From Pirellulales bacterium (GTDB lineage Bacteria; Planctomycetota; Planctomycetia; Pirellulales; Lacipirellulaceae), in assembly GCA_022448265.1 (NCBI GenBank), contig JAKVCC010000012.1, positions 1 to 64,000 of the forward strand: 64,000 nucleotides of DNA, written 5' to 3'. Positions 20,107-29,896 of the stretch are shown piece after piece. The notes beneath the pieces are model-generated. The model made no database searches. It was given only the letters and a program-made list of their open reading frames with translations, and was not told the origin of the DNA. A program made the translations under genes and the position numbers. The stretch's first letter is position 1, and every line of letters begins with the position of its first letter.

Positions 20107-23100
20107 CTAGATCCAATCACCAATCTTTTGGAATACCAAGTCCGTTGCCTGGACGTGCGCGTTATTGTTGCCACCGTTAATCGCAAAAGCTTGTACGTTG
20201 GCGAAGTCATTGACGCGGTTATTGAAGTTGGTTCCGGACAAAGTGACATCGCTACCGGTAGCCTGCAAGCTGTCGTCTCCGGTGGAATCGAAAAGCTTTG
20301 CAACGTCATTGCCCTGGGACGAGGTCGTATGGGTTTGGTCGAATAGCCTAGCGTAGTTCAAAAATCCCACGCCCGACATAATTGCTCTGTTATGGAAAGC
20401 TCGATACGTATCGTCTCCAGAAGAATCATGAAAAGTAGCTGTGTCATATCCTGTCGATGCGTAGGCATACGTAGCACAAAACCCGGATGCGTAGTTGTGG
20501 AACCCGGTGCCGCTTAAAGTAACGTAGTTGAAATAGGATTCATAAACATCGTTGCCTGGTGAGTCGTAGAACCTTGCTTCGTCGTTACCCTGAGAAGAGT
20601 ATCCATAGTTGGCGGAGAAATTATTGGCCCGATTATAAAACCCAGTACCCTGTAGTATGGCGCGATTGTGGTAGGCACGAAAATCATCGTCGCCAACCGA
20701 ATCATAAAATTTTGCAATGTCATAGCCTTGGGTCGAATAGGCATAGGTACTACTGAACTGGCTGGCGGCGTGAGAAAAGCCTATGCCCGAGAAGGTGGCG
20801 TGGTCGTAATAGCCTTCGTACAGATCATCACCTGCGGAGTCATAGAAAGCAGCAGTGTCATCGCCCGCTGTCGAATAGGCGTAGGTCTGAGCAAAGTATT
20901 TTGCGGTGTTATTGAAGCCAGTGCCAACCATCAACGCATAACGGCTGTACCCTTTGAATGTGTCACTGCCGATGGAATCATAGAAACGGGCAATGTCCTG
21001 ACCGCCAAAGGAGTGTGCTTGAGTTCTTGCAAAGCCATCAGCGGAGTTGAAATAGCCGCTTCCGGTCATCGTTGCTCGGTCGTGGTGTGCCAGAAATTCA
21101 TCATTGCCAACTGAGTCGTAGAAGTTGGCAAAATCATTGCCCCCGGTCGAGTAGGCGTAATTCTCATCAAACATGCGAACATAGTTGAAATACCCGCTTC
21201 CGGAGAGCATCATCTTGTTGTGGTATGCCCTGAGTAGATCGTACTCAGCTGTGTCGTAGAAAGTCGCCACATCATGGCCGGAAGTAGCATAGGTGTAGGT
21301 CAACGCGAAATCGTTGGCGCGATTTGAGAACCCGCTACCCGCCAGTGTCACATGATCCGAATAGCCGGTGTAGGTGTCGTCCCCTGACGAATCGTAGAGG
21401 CGCGCCGCGTCGGTGCCTTGTGTCGAATAGGCATGAGTCGAAGCAAAGTCCCGGGCGTAGTTGTAGAAGCCAGTCCCCTTCATGATCGCGCGGTTGTAAT
21501 AGGCGCGGTAGTCGTCGTTTCCGGCGGAGTCATGTAGTTCGGCGTGGTCGGTGCCACCGGTCGAGTAGGCATAGGTTTCAGAAAAATCGTACGCGGTGTG
21601 CGTAAAACCTGTGCCGGAAAAGGCGACATCTGACATGCGAGCAACCAAGATATCGTCCCCGGCGCTGTCGTAGAGTGTGGCAGTGTCGTTGCCGCCATTG
21701 CCATAGACATCGACGGTTTCCATGTCGTGCGCTAATACTGCGAAACCATTGCCGTTCAATGTGGCCTGTCCGACGCTCAGGACGGCGGTCTCATTTCCAC
21801 TAGTGCCCGTTAGCGTGATCGAGTCGTTGCCCGTACTGCCGGCAAAGTTTACGTTGGTGACGGAAATTGCTGCAAAGCTGTAGGAGACACCGTTGACGAC
21901 GACCTGGTATGTGTTGCCGGCGGCAAAGCTAAAGACGTCGTCACCTGCGGTGCCCGCGACTTGCACGGTGGTGCCGCTCAGTGATACGAGATTGGTCAAG
22001 CGGAAGTCAACGTCGTTATTGGTTCCCGATACCTTGAGGAAGACCTCATCACCGGCACTGGCATAAACATCAACGCGTGAGGCGCTTCCTACGGAGTTGC
22101 CCGTATCGATGAGCTGTAGGCTGTAATCGTAGAGTTCCAAGCTCACTTGGCCGCTGGTGTTATCAAACATGGCCTCGGCAGTTAGGTAGCCAGCGCTGGC
22201 GGCTTCGAAACGGTACCAGGTTTCTCCCGCGATCGAAACATCATCGAGTTCGTTGAAGGCGACGGACCCCCAGTCTGTGAATGAAAACGTTGACTCCGAG
22301 GTGATGTCCAGATCGTAGTAGCCCAATCCGTCGGCGGACGACAAGCCTACTGTATAGTTCTGTCCTGCCGTGACATTGACAGTGAAGATTTCGTTGTCAT
22401 CGCCGCTCCAGGTGCCGGTTCCACCAGACACCTGCCAGGAGGTATCTATCGCGTGCGTCATGTTCGACGCAGTAAACGTGACGGTGCCCGAATTTTCAGC
22501 GGTGAAGGCGAAATAGTCGATATCGCCCAGCGTGGTGATCGCTCCGCTCATCGATATGGGGTCATTGACCATGCCGAGGCTATAAGCGGAGTCGAGGCTC
22601 GAGCCGTAATCGTCTATGGGCATCAGCGCGTAGATGGCGGCTTCCAAATTGAGGCGGTCGTACCAGGTATTGGTGGCGGTATCGTAAAATGAGTCCGCCG
22701 TGGCGGCCATCTGATCATAGATTGTGTCTTGGGTAATATTCGTGTGGCCGGCAAACTCCATCGCTTCACGGATGAGCACGCTCGATCCGGCCACGTAGGG
22801 GGCCGCCATGCTCGTGCCCGAGAAGCGGGCAAAGTCGTCGTCGGTGCCATTGTTGTTGCCAGCGTAATCGGGCACCGTGCTAGTGATCCAGCGCCCAGGG
22901 GCGGCGATGGCGCGTGAATGGCGCTGGCTGAAGTAGCTTAGCAGCCCGCTGTCGTCGGTCGACATTACCGGTATGACGTGCGAGCTTGCTGCCGGATAAC
23001 TTAGGCCCGCCTCGGTATGGCTGGTGTAGCTATTGCCGGCCGCGACCGAAATAAAGATACCGTCGGCTTCCAACTGGGCGAATTCGTCTTCAAGATTTGC

Positions 23101-23793
23101 CCAGTTTGGAATCGTGTCCGAGTTCCAATTTGCCACACCGAGCGACAGGTTTACCGCAGTGATTGGATTTTCAAAACTATTGCGATTCGTATGCACCCAG
23201 TCTAGGGCATTCTCGACCCAGGAGAAGTAACCAGCACCGACATCATCGAACACCCGTAGCCCAACCAGGTCCACTCCCGGGGCAACTCCCGTATGGGTGC
23301 TGTCGTTGCTGCCGATGATTCCCGAGACGTGCGTGCCATGCGAACCCTCGGGGCCGTCGTCGTAGGGATTAGCGTCGTTTTCACCAGTGAAATCCCAGCC
23401 GCCGACAACGCGATAGTTTTTTCCAAATCCACCGCCTAGCGCTGCGTGGTCGTAGGCGATTCCGCTGTCGATGACGGCGACCGTTTGACCAATACCCGAA
23501 AATCCGTAGTCGCTGCGGACCTGAGTCAGCCCGGTTTGGTCGTGGGCGCTGGCCAGGGATTGATCGATTTGACGCAAGTGCTCTTCGAGCGAATTTTGAT
23601 AGGATGTGTCGATCCAAAAATCGGGAGTCGACTCCTGATGATGATCCAAGGCGAGGGGAGCATCGGCCAGCGCATGGTGCTGCACGCTACACCCTAGTAG
23701 TCCACCCAGTGGATCGGCTGACATCACGAGCCGATCTTCCAGCGTTTCCATCTTGCCAGACCAGCGAAATTGCGGGTGGTGTTCTTTGGGCAT
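20107..23793 (-). CDS. Giant S8 (subtilisin) family serine protease with LEPR-XLL-like N-terminus, PPC-like region and C-terminal 46-aa repeats
   Basis: 1228 aa; METLEDRLVMSAD N-terminus; catalytic triad motifs VAVIDSGIAYDH, GSHGTHVSGII, FSGTSMAAPYVAG; about 11 tandem repeats of the type [DG]DxYxAYxxxAxLSGTGFxNxAxxFxxTYAYSTxGxDxAxFYDSxG. Confidence 0.93.
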   Translation of the reverse strand: MPKEHHPQFRWSGKMETLEDRLVMSADPLGGLLGCSVQHHALADAPLALDHHQESTPDFWIDTSYQNSLEEHLRQIDQSLASAHDQTGLTQVRSDYGFSGIGQTVAVIDSGIAYDHAALGGGFGKNYRVVGGWDFTGENDANPYDDGPEGSHGTHVSGIIGSNDSTHTGVAPGVDLVGLRVFDDVGAGYFSWVENALDWVHTNRNSFENPITAVNLSLGVANWNSDTIPNWANLEDEFAQLEADGIFISVAAGNSYTSHTEAGLSYPAASSHVIPVMSTDDSGLLSYFSQRHSRAIAAPGRWITSTVPDYAGNNNGTDDDFARFSGTSMAAPYVAGSSVLIREAMEFAGHTNITQDTIYDQMAATADSFYDTATNTWYDRLNLEAAIYALMPIDDYGSSLDSAYSLGMVNDPISMSGAITTLGDIDYFAFTAENSGTVTFTASNMTHAIDTSWQVSGGTGTWSGDDNEIFTVNVTAGQNYTVGLSSADGLGYYDLDITSESTFSFTDWGSVAFNELDDVSIAGETWYRFEAASAGYLTAEAMFDNTSGQVSLELYDYSLQLIDTGNSVGSASRVDVYASAGDEVFLKVSGTNNDVDFRLTNLVSLSGTTVQVAGTAGDDVFSFAAGNTYQVVVNGVSYSFAAISVTNVNFAGSTGNDSITLTGTSGNETAVLSVGQATLNGNGFAVLAHDMETVDVYGNGGNDTATLYDSAGDDILVARMSDVAFSGTGFTHTAYDFSETYAYSTGGTDHAELHDSAGNDDYRAYYNRAIMKGTGFYNYARDFASTHAYSTQGTDAARLYDSSGDDTYTGYSDHVTLAGSGFSNRANDFALTYTYATSGHDVATFYDTAEYDLLRAYHNKMMLSGSGYFNYVRMFDENYAYSTGGNDFANFYDSVGNDEFLAHHDRATMTGSGYFNSADGFARTQAHSFGGQDIARFYDSIGSDTFKGYSRYALMVGTGFNNTAKYFAQTYAYSTAGDDTAAFYDSAGDDLYEGYYDHATFSGIGFSHAASQFSSTYAYSTQGYDIAKFYDSVGDDDFRAYHNRAILQGTGFYNRANNFSANYGYSSQGNDEARFYDSPGNDVYESYFNYVTLSGTGFHNYASGFCATYAYASTGYDTATFHDSSGDDTYRAFHNRAIMSGVGFLNYARLFDQTHTTSSQGNDVAKLFDSTGDDSLQATGSDVTLSGTNFNNRVNDFANVQAFAINGGNNNAHVQATDLVFQKIGDWI
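20110..21654 (-). repeat. Protein-level tandem repeat, about 11 x 138 bp (46 aa) inside the S8 protease CDS
   Basis: Manual alignment of the translated C-terminus: consecutive 46-residue units such as DTYTGYSDHVTLAGSGFSNRANDFALTYTYATSGHDVATFYDTAEY / DLLRAYHNKMMLSGSGYFNYVRMFDENYAYSTGGNDFANFYDSVGN / DEFLAHHDRATMTGSGYFNSADGFARTQAHSFGGQDIARFYDSIGS. Confidence 0.93.
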
Positions 23794-24813
23794 TGCTTCC
23801 CCCCCTAGGGAAATGGCGACTCGTTCGACAAGGACGGCTTGTCTGAAAGTGTATTAGGCGTGAGTGGTGTGGGATGAGTCGGGGATGCAGCCACGGGAGG
23901 GGAGACAACCGCGCCAAGAAAAGCTTGTGGGTGAAACATCGGGCCGCGTCACTCTGGTGAGAAGAGCGGACGCCCCGAGATCCATCGAAAGCCTAGTTCA
24001 AAAATGCTAGGAAAGTCGGTGCTTTTCTGAGGTCTTGTGGAGAAATATAGCACCCACCTGCGCTGTGACTGGCTTCTTCCGCCGGGCGTGTTGACGACCG
24101 TCCACATGGTCGCCGCATCGTGATGCGCGAATACAACGTTCTGTTGTCTTTTTGCCACAACCTGGAACCCATTTCAAAACCAACAATCAGCGTCAAGATC
24201 CCCGAGAATTGTGGCCCCAAAACGGTTAATCGGAGATAAAAATTACGAGAGTGCTAGACGAGAATTGATTTTTACAACTAGTTCTAATACGTCTTCCAGG
24301 TAAACGTGTTCGCTTTCAGACAAATGTTGCGGCCGGGTGGGAGTAGCCCTGCCCCACGGTACGTCAGCCACGTATCTTGGAGCAATATTTCCCGTCCAGC
24401 GCAGCTTGTCCAGCAATTGGGGGTCAGGGGATCAAGAGGCCCGTTGATGTCCGGAAACGTGCAAGAGATTTCCAACAACGAAACGATTGATAGCCCCAGT
24501 CCGCTCGCTGATCCAATCGACTCGAGCGCGGCCCTACTACACGCGCCGCCAAGTAGTGCTCATTGAAGGGAGCGGTCTGGAGCACAGCCAGAAAACCAGG
24601 GCATTACTGGGAGATGGCCTCCGCTGCGGCACTCTTGTCCGTGTCGATGAGCCGTCGCGGTTGAGCGCTGTCATGAAGCCTTCGTGCTCGCACATGCCAT
24701 GGCAGCCATAATGAGAGTGTGTTGCTAAGCAAAGTCGTCAGTATAGACTGTGATCAGCTCTTCGATACGATGCCAGTTCATGGCCGCCCTTTGGCATTTC
24801 TGCCAAAAACCAC

Positions 24814-25173
24814 TTATGTTCCAAATCCCATGGTGGTGTAAAAGGCCAAGTTAGGCTGGGTTACGTCCATGCGACCAATTTGGGCAATCACGCCTACCGT
24901 ACTCTCAACCTTGATCGCATATTGCCCAAACGGAATCTGAAATCCATCGATCGGTTCGTTGGTGCGAATGCACCTGACGCGCTCGGCGCCAATGGAGCCT
25001 GCATGGAGCACGACTGGGTCGCGGTCGGTAAAGTAAATGGTGAGTGAGACGTCGGCGTCTTGTTCGTTGGGGTTCAGCAATACGAGCGACTCGTGGCCCA
25101 TCAGTTCGCCATCGCCCGGATTCGGTAGATCTCCGTCTGGAAAGAACCAGATCTTCTTGCCGTAGTCGCTCAT
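24814..25173 (-). CDS. Anabaena sensory rhodopsin transducer (ASRT)-family small protein
   Basis: 119 aa; KIWFFPDGDLP...GHESLVLLNPNEQDADVSLTIYFTDRDPV resembles the ASRT family signature (HE..ciLN....dA.v.iTiYy.D..Pv). Confidence 0.82.
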   Translation of the reverse strand: MSDYGKKIWFFPDGDLPNPGDGELMGHESLVLLNPNEQDADVSLTIYFTDRDPVVLHAGSIGAERVRCIRTNEPIDGFQIPFGQYAIKVESTVGVIAQIGRMDVTQPNLAFYTTMGFGT

Positions 25174-25176
25174 AAA

Positions 25177-25938
25177 TTATGCCATTAAAATTTTTCTGAG
25201 ATGTCTTAGTATGCTTGCTTTTGCGGTATCGCCATACTCTTTAGTCGCGTCTTTGGCAGTACTCGCATACCACTTGTCGGCAGTGAGTTTCTTCATATCG
25301 ACCCCTTCCGGGCAAAGCGACAACATTAGCGAGGTCTCACCAATACCCGCGTGGTCGAATGTGTATTCATTTTGCGTTTGAGCGTCCATGAGTGCATGGA
25401 GTTGGATCCAGCTGAACGGATCGCTACCTTCGGCATGTTTGTCGTAGTAGTCGCTCATTCCTTTGCAGCCCCACCAGCCTTCACCATGCTGGTCTTCGAG
25501 GAAATCAAAAATGGTCTTACGCGCGGCAGTTTTGAAGGCCAAGTCGGTGGGCATGCCGGCAGAAAAATTCTCTGTTTGGTGGTGAACAATCCCATGAATA
25601 TTCCTGAAGCCTACTTTCAATAGGCTCATAAATAGCCCTTTGGCCATGGGAATGATTTGCTCACAATCCACATGGATCGCCCCGCTACGTTCGGATTTTT
25701 CAACGGCGTAACTCGCTGCGCCATAGTAGAAGGGCGGTAAAATGACCAGGTCGAGTTCCTGCTCGAGTAGCTCGACCATGCGAATGACTACGAGCGTGTC
25801 GACGCCAAGGGCTAGGTGTTCAGCATGGTATTCCAATACGCCAATGGGCAACACGATGGGCCAGTTTTCGTCGATGGCCTGATGAATCTGATGAGGCAGC
25901 ATCATCTCGTACCGCATAACGAATCTCTCCTGGAGCAA
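25177..25938 (-). CDS. Creatininase (creatinine amidohydrolase) family protein
   Basis: WPIVLPIGVLEYHAEHLALGVDTLVV matches the E-x-H...H-L...G-x-D-T metal site of the family; VRNIHGIVHHQTEN-like segment follows. Confidence 0.85.
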   Translation of the reverse strand: MLQERFVMRYEMMLPHQIHQAIDENWPIVLPIGVLEYHAEHLALGVDTLVVIRMVELLEQELDLVILPPFYYGAASYAVEKSERSGAIHVDCEQIIPMAKGLFMSLLKVGFRNIHGIVHHQTENFSAGMPTDLAFKTAARKTIFDFLEDQHGEGWWGCKGMSDYYDKHAEGSDPFSWIQLHALMDAQTQNEYTFDHAGIGETSLMLSLCPEGVDMKKLTADKWYASTAKDATKEYGDTAKASILRHLRKILMA

Positions 25939-25941
25939 GAC

Positions 25942-27120
25942 CTAACAATCAACCTCAATGAGCTCCATCCGTGAGCCACTATTGAGCATTTTAGCGGGAC
26001 CTGATTCGGTTACTAGCAGGCCGTTTTCCCAACGCAAGCCAAAGTCGTCGGATGCGAAAAAGGTGTCGGCCTGAAACGTCATGTTGGGTTCAAGAGCGTA
26101 TTTGCTGACGGTTTCGAGCCAGGGTTTTTCGACTTCAATTAAACCCAATCCGTGGCAAGGACCATAGAGATAGTAGTCAGCAAAACCAGCCTTTTTCACT
26201 ACATCTTCGTAGTGCTGGGCAATCTGGCCCGACACGGCTCCGGCCTGCATGAATTCATAGGTCTTGTAGTGCATTTCTTTGCCGAACTCGATTAATTTTT
26301 TTTGCGAATCGGTCATTTTTCCCAGGCAGACTGGTCTGCCAACCGAGGGCGAATAGCCATCGACCTTACCGCCGACGTTGATCTGTACGATATCGCCTTT
26401 TTCAAAAGTGCGATGGGTGCCTCGTGAAATGGCATTGGTGGTTTTTTTGCCGCCAAACGCATAGACCGTATGGGCTTCTGATTCAGCGCCGTGGCGATAT
26501 AAGGTTTCTACCGCCACGCCAGTCAGTTCCAGTTCGGTCATGCCCGGTTTGACTGCCGCGATCATGGCTTGCATGGCTAATTCGCCCAGTCGTAACCCTT
26601 CGCGCAGGCAGGCAATCTCATCGGGCGATTTGATGCTCCGCAGGCGAGTCATAATGATGTCGTCGGCATTGACGATTTCCGCATTGGGAAACGCATCCCG
26701 CAGGCCTTCGTACATCGCCATATTCGTGCATAGATAACCGGCCAACCCGATGCGTTTTGGGTTGCTCACGCCAATCGATGCGAAAACGTCGCCGTATTTG
26801 CTGACCGCGACCCCGGGATAGGCCGGATCGGCCGTTTCACGATATTCGGTCATTAAATGAATGTGGTCCAGCTTGGATCGTCCGCGCGCATACTCTTCCG
26901 ATTCCGGGCCGATCAGCAGGGCTGCCTGGCCTGACGGAGCAATGGCGACGCCGCCCATTTCGAACAGGGGCCAATAGGCCGTGAAGTAGCGGACATTGGC
27001 GTAGTCTGCCTCGTTAGAATTGGCCACCAAAATGTCCAGATCCGCTGCGGCGAGCAGTTCTGAAGCCCTAGCGATACGCTGGAGATATTGGGACTCCGGA
27101 ATAGAAACTCGATCTGGCAT
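25942..27120 (-). CDS. M24-fold (Xaa-Pro peptidase/creatinase-like) protein with altered metal-ligand positions
   Basis: 392 aa pita-bread-fold motifs: IKSPDEIACLREGLRLGELAMQAMIAAVKPGMTELEL, GPCHGLGLIEVE, ENGLLVTESG. Confidence 0.88.
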   Translation of the reverse strand: MPDRVSIPESQYLQRIARASELLAAADLDILVANSNEADYANVRYFTAYWPLFEMGGVAIAPSGQAALLIGPESEEYARGRSKLDHIHLMTEYRETADPAYPGVAVSKYGDVFASIGVSNPKRIGLAGYLCTNMAMYEGLRDAFPNAEIVNADDIIMTRLRSIKSPDEIACLREGLRLGELAMQAMIAAVKPGMTELELTGVAVETLYRHGAESEAHTVYAFGGKKTTNAISRGTHRTFEKGDIVQINVGGKVDGYSPSVGRPVCLGKMTDSQKKLIEFGKEMHYKTYEFMQAGAVSGQIAQHYEDVVKKAGFADYYLYGPCHGLGLIEVEKPWLETVSKYALEPNMTFQADTFFASDDFGLRWENGLLVTESGPAKMLNSGSRMELIEVDC

Positions 27121-27180
27121 TATGACTCTCCTAAAAACTCTTTATCACACTGAACCTTAACGGGAAAATTGGCTTTCTGT

Positions 27181-28644
27181 TCAGCCACCCCACGGATTCG
27201 GTGTCGGATCAAGGTTGACGATCACGTTTTTGAGCTTTGTGTAACTTTCGACCGCCTCGATTCCCATGTCTGCACCGATGCCGCTGCTGCGGTGCCCTTC
27301 GTAAGGAATGGAGGGTACCCAGTAATTGTTGGTGTTGACCCATACAAATCCACTATCGACCTGAGCGGCAAGGCGGTGAGCACGACTAAGGTCGGCCGTC
27401 CAAATGGCGGTCGCTAGGCCATAGCTGGTTTGATTGGCAATTCGTACCACCTCATCTTCGTCGTCGAAGTTGATGACCGATAATACGGGTCCAAAGATTT
27501 CTTCGGTTGCGATGCGCGCCCCTGGATCTACGTTGTCGAACATTGTCGGGTTGACGTAATAACCCTTTTTAAGATTTGACTGACGCGTGCCGCATACGAT
27601 TGGCTCGTAATCTTGCTGACCAATCGCGATATATGCAGTGACCTTGTCAAACTGCCCGCGCGAGACAAGTGGACCCAGCTTGGTGTCGTCATCCATAGGG
27701 TCGCCGACATGGAGAAGATCAAGTTTTGCCTTCAATCTCTCGACAAACTCGTCGTGAATGTTTTGGTGTAGAACAAGACGCGAGCCGGTTGTGCATATTT
27801 GCCCCGTGTTGTAGCAGCTTGTGAGTACAGTCGATGCCAATGCTGCGTCCATGTCAGCATCCGCACAAATGATGTTAGCCGTTTTGCCGCCGAGTTCGAG
27901 CGTTACCTTCTGAATGTTGTCGCCGGCGGAGCGCATGATAGCTTTGCCAACTTCGGTGGATCCTGTGAAAGAGACCTTGTCGACACCCGGGTTTCCGACA
28001 AGCTCTGCTCCGGTGTCGCCGTAGCCGGTAACCACGTTGACCACTCCCGGTGGTATCCCCGCTTCTAAGGCGAGTTGGCCAATGCGAATTGCTGATCGCG
28101 GCGACTGCTCGGCCGGTTTAAGGATAATCACATTTCCGTAGGCCAAGGAAGGAGCGAGCTTTTGAACCGCCAACAGCGAGGGGAAATTCCAGGGCAGGAT
28201 TCCCGCGACGACTCCCACTGGTTCACGGATCGTATAGACGTGTTTACTTGGATCGAGGGGAATTTGACTGCCGCGTACTTTGTCGCACATCCCCGCAAAG
28301 AAGAGCATAAACTCCACGCATGTCGGCAGGTCGTGATCGCGGGAATGGACGTACGGCTTGCCCATGTCCTGAGTGTCCAAGAGCGCGATCTCGTCGGTAT
28401 TTTCCGCGATCAACTCTGCCAACCTGTAAAGTAGCTTGCCCCGCTCGCTCGGCATCATTTTTGTCCAGGGACCGTGGTCGAACGCATGACGCGCCGTCTC
28501 GACCGCGTGGGCAACATCCTGTGGGTCGGCATGAGGTACGCTGGCATGCACGGATTCCGTCGCTGGGTTGACGATCTCCACCCATCGGTCACTGCGTGAG
28601 GTGCAATTTTCGTGACCGATTAGCATTTCCATTGCTTTTGTCAT
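27181..28644 (-). CDS. Aldehyde dehydrogenase family protein
   Basis: 487 aa; GVVAGILPWNFPSLLAVQKLAPSLAYGNVIILKPAEQSP, KVSFTGSTEVGKAIM, TLELGGKTANIICADADMD, CYNTGQICTTGSRLVLH, EEIFGPVLSVINF. Confidence 0.97.
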   Translation of the reverse strand: MTKAMEMLIGHENCTSRSDRWVEIVNPATESVHASVPHADPQDVAHAVETARHAFDHGPWTKMMPSERGKLLYRLAELIAENTDEIALLDTQDMGKPYVHSRDHDLPTCVEFMLFFAGMCDKVRGSQIPLDPSKHVYTIREPVGVVAGILPWNFPSLLAVQKLAPSLAYGNVIILKPAEQSPRSAIRIGQLALEAGIPPGVVNVVTGYGDTGAELVGNPGVDKVSFTGSTEVGKAIMRSAGDNIQKVTLELGGKTANIICADADMDAALASTVLTSCYNTGQICTTGSRLVLHQNIHDEFVERLKAKLDLLHVGDPMDDDTKLGPLVSRGQFDKVTAYIAIGQQDYEPIVCGTRQSNLKKGYYVNPTMFDNVDPGARIATEEIFGPVLSVINFDDEDEVVRIANQTSYGLATAIWTADLSRAHRLAAQVDSGFVWVNTNNYWVPSIPYEGHRSSGIGADMGIEAVESYTKLKNVIVNLDPTPNPWGG

Positions 28645-28813
28645 CGAACGTCACCTCAAAAATTTTAGATCGTATACAGGCAAATAACCCACCAGCCAGG
28701 ACAACCAACTTACCACGAATCCGCAACGACTTGGACTAGGTGATATGGCCAAAATGAGCCAAAAAACGGAAGGCTGGAAGTTGCCGGAAATAGTCGCCAT
28801 GGCCGATGTGATA

Positions 28814-29896
28814 CTAATTTGCTCTGCCGTCGATTGGCCACACATCGACAACCTGCCCAGCTTGGTGAACGAACAACTGGGGATGGAGATTGCACGTCGT
28901 GCAGGCGTGGCTAGCAAGAACCTCGACTTTGTCGCCAACTTGCCAGGCGGGAACCTTGCGGATGACCAGATGCTCTTCCGCACCAAAAAGCGGAATCTCG
29001 ACCTCTGGCTCGCCTTTGACCTTCGGCAAGCCAAATTCAGCGCCAATCATTTTTGCTCCCGCATCCAGGACGGCCTGGTCGGGGCGACAGCTGATGACTG
29101 TGGTGAGCAGCGAAAGGGCTATTTCGAATTCCGGTACAAGCTCGTGATAGCGCCAGTCCATGGTTGCGTAGGTGCCCGCTTGTACTTCATCGACACCATC
29201 CATGCAGCCGGTGATTTTATAGGTTGACGACGAACATCCACTAACGACACCGACTTTAATTCCGCTGTTTTCAAAAATTTCACGCGTGTTTGTCCCAAGC
29301 AACATCGACTGTGTTGCCATCTGTGTCCGAGTTTTCGAGTCGTCGATATATACACAATGGCCTTCGTAGGCTTGGAGTCCACGAAATGTGGTCCCAGGAA
29401 GATCCACGATCTGCTTCGCCAAATTGAGGGCTGGCTCCCCATGTGCAACGCCGCACCGACCCATGCCTATATCAACTTCGATTAGCAAGTCAACTGAAAC
29501 GTTCGAATTTTTGGCGGCATCGGATATCGCTTGCGCTTGAGGTAACGCATCGACGGCAACCGCAACTGTACAGCATTTTGCTAAGAGAATTAGCCGATCG
29601 ATCTTGCCGGGTCCAACAACCTGATTGGCGATTAAAATATTCTTAACACCAGCTCTTTCCAGCGATTCTGCTTCAGTGATATTGGCACAGGTCATTCCAA
29701 CGACGGATCCAGCCGCCATCTGCCGTTGGGCGATCTTTGTACATTTGTGATTCTTGAAATGGGGGCGAAGGCTGGCCGGTCGGTCGGCAAAAAAAGATGC
29801 CATCCGAGAAATATTACGGTCGCTTGCATCCAGATCCAGCAATAGTGCCGGAGTCTCGAGATCGTTAATCGAATTGCCGATGGCATTTTGAGGCAT
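28814..29896 (-). CDS. DSD1/D-threonine aldolase-like PLP-dependent enzyme (alanine racemase N-terminal-type barrel)
   Basis: DLETPALLLDLDASDRNISRMASFFADRPASLRPHFKNHKCTKIAQRQMAAGSVVGMTCANITEAESLERAGVKNILIANQVVGPGKIDRL; C-terminal EEHLVIRKVP...GDKVEVLASHACTTCNLH metal-site-like segment. Confidence 0.93.
   Translation of the reverse strand: MPQNAIGNSINDLETPALLLDLDASDRNISRMASFFADRPASLRPHFKNHKCTKIAQRQMAAGSVVGMTCANITEAESLERAGVKNILIANQVVGPGKIDRLILLAKCCTVAVAVDALPQAQAISDAAKNSNVSVDLLIEVDIGMGRCGVAHGEPALNLAKQIVDLPGTTFRGLQAYEGHCVYIDDSKTRTQMATQSMLLGTNTREIFENSGIKVGVVSGCSSSTYKITGCMDGVDEVQAGTYATMDWRYHELVPEFEIALSLLTTVISCRPDQAVLDAGAKMIGAEFGLPKVKGEPEVEIPLFGAEEHLVIRKVPAWQVGDKVEVLASHACTTCNLHPQLFVHQAGQVVDVWPIDGRAN

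Noticed and set aside
20668-21114. 148-aa plus-strand ORF
   Set aside because: Antisense shadow of the 46-aa repeat region; its apparent repetitiveness only reflects the repeats on the other strand.
20110-21654. CRISPR-like or minisatellite array interpretation of the 138-bp periodicity
   Set aside because: The periodicity is at protein level inside an intact ORF, with divergent DNA and no repeat/spacer structure.
24284-24530. Minus-strand SASGLGLSIVSLLE string resembling a histidine-kinase G2 box
   Set aside because: No other kinase motifs nearby in any frame and surrounding frames have stops; likely chance.
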